Assembly: GCF_014158035.1 (NCBI RefSeq)
Contig: NZ_JACFXW010000001.1
Location: 3,326,001 to 3,390,000 of the forward strand
Direction: 5' to 3'
DNA from: Rhizobium sp. G21
GTDB lineage: Bacteria > Pseudomonadota > Alphaproteobacteria > Rhizobiales > Rhizobiaceae
DNA length: 64,000 nucleotides
Positions 63,399 through 64,000 of the stretch are shown here, one piece after another. Below the pieces are notes generated by a model, which was not told where the DNA came from, ran no database searches, and saw only the letters and a program-made list of their open reading frames with translations. The stretch's first letter is position 1; each line of letters opens with the position of its first letter. Both the position numbers and the translations under genes were made by a program.

Positions 63399-64000
63399 TC
63401 AGAGCCTGATCTGGCCGCTGCCGCGGACGCGATATTTGAACGAGGTCAGCTGCTCGACGCCGACGGGACCGCGCGCATGCATCTTGCCGGTGGCGATGCC
63501 GATTTCCGCGCCCATGCCGAATTCGCCGCCATCGGCGAATTGCGTCGAGGCGTTGTGCAGCAGGATGGCGGAATCGATCTCGTTGAAGAAACGCGCCACG
63601 GCGTCTGCGTCTTCCGAAATGATCGCCTCGGTGTGGTGCGAGGAGTAGCGGTTGATATGCGCGATCGCGCCGCCGACGCCGTCGACCACGGCGACCGAAA
63701 TGATCGCGTCGAGATATTCGGTTGACCAGTCCTCGTCGGTGGCCGGCTTGAAGGCCGGGAAGACCTTGAGCACGGTCGCCGAGGCGCGGATCTCGCAGCC
63801 GGCATGGGTCAGCGCTTCGAGGATCGGCATCAGATGCGTGCCGAGGGCGGCGCTGTCGACCAGAAGCGTTTCGGCCGAGCCGCAGACGCCGGTGCGGCGG
63901 AGCTTGGAATTGACGACCAGGTTCTTGGCCATCTCCACATCCGACGTCGCGTCGACATAGATGTGGTTGACGCCTTCGAGATGGGCGAAGACCGGCACTC
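63399..64000 (-). CDS. proA: Glutamate-5-semialdehyde dehydrogenase, partial
   Basis: C-terminal 200 residues of the gamma-glutamyl phosphate reductase of proline synthesis; the 5' part lies beyond the window. The catalytic cysteine is in [65 protein letters not shown] and [15 protein letters not shown] are family motifs. nadD starts just downstream, an arrangement common in Hyphomicrobiales. Confidence 0.95.
   Translation of the reverse strand, partial: VPVFAHLEGVNHIYVDATSDVEMAKNLVVNSKLRRTGVCGSAETLLVDSAALGTHLMPILEALTHAGCEIRASATVLKVFPAFKPATDEDWSTEYLDAIISVAVVDGVGGAIAHINRYSSHHTEAIISEDADAVARFFNEIDSAILLHNASTQFADGGEFGMGAEIGIATGKMHARGPVGVEQLTSFKYRVRGSGQIRL

Noticed and set aside
1-64000. CRISPR array, prophage or insertion sequence
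   Set aside because: No spaced direct repeats, cas genes, integrase, transposase or phage structural genes were found.

Overview
The window looks like a chromosomal segment of an alphaproteobacterium of the order Hyphomicrobiales (rhizobia and relatives). This rests on gene content: the gbpR/chvE-gguA-gguB-gguC sugar locus, a DUF1465/RcdA cell-cycle adaptor, a GapR (DUF2312) nucleoid protein, the cysteine-free form of ribosomal protein L36, DUF1036, DUF1192 and DUF1244 proteins, and GC-rich coding sequence with AT-rich intergenic regions. I do not name a genus. No prophage, insertion sequence, CRISPR array or large defence island is visible. Both ends of the window cut genes (an EamA transporter on the left, proA on the right).

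Layout. 1-5.7 kb: EamA transporter, an RTX protein, pabC-pabB (folate) and an M3 oligopeptidase. 5.8-15.2 kb: a sigma-54 activator, a DUF882 murein peptidase-like protein, gapR, DUF1244, N-formylglutamate amidohydrolase, DUF1036-pyk, a hydrolase, a TPR protein and rpmJ. 15.4-22.5 kb: rcdA, a candidate sRNA, a MotA-like/OmpA-like membrane pair, an unlisted 51-aa membrane protein, an MFS transporter, DUF1192, DUF1345, 5-formyl-THF cyclo-ligase and a YmdB-type phosphodiesterase. 22.6-29.7 kb: an RTX lipase, an MBL protein, yebC, an 11-copy heptanucleotide repeat, an LLM oxidoreductase and a chemoreceptor. 30.0-34.5 kb: ruvC-vapBC-ruvA-vapBC-ruvB plus a Tat-type phosphoesterase. 34.4-38.9 kb: acyltransferase, iolG-like dehydrogenase, a J-domain-like protein and gbpR. 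39.2-47.4 kb: a pentose/hexose uptake and oxidative pentose catabolism operon (chvE, gguAB, gguC, aldehyde dehydrogenase, L-arabinonate dehydratase). 47.5-48.2 kb: mazEF. 48.5-53.3 kb: a ROK repressor and a xylose-type ABC transporter. 53.6-64 kb: homocysteine methyltransferase, DUF2270, a BigR-like ArsR regulator, a repeat-rich intergenic region, two tRNA-Gly(GCC), ProXp-ala-like editing protein, a thioredoxin-TPR protein, LON-domain protein, Trm112, a two-gene membrane glycosylation operon, nadD and proA.

The most unusual arrangement is the Holliday-junction operon: two different VapBC toxin-antitoxin modules sit between ruvC and ruvA and between ruvA and ruvB, and the second toxin overlaps the ruvB start codon. 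Three good CtrA-type boxes (TTAA-N7-TTAA) lie upstream of rcdA, upstream of the chemoreceptor and at a candidate sRNA. Two candidate sRNAs with strong terminators are proposed.

Quality caution. Thirteen otherwise intact conserved genes, including pyk, ruvB, nadD and yebC, carry a single frame break, and most sit in a short G/C run and are repaired by adding one base. This pattern fits sequencing or assembly errors better than pseudogenes. Those entries are given as whole genes with the break position stated. All functional calls come from reading the sequence; no database search was run.
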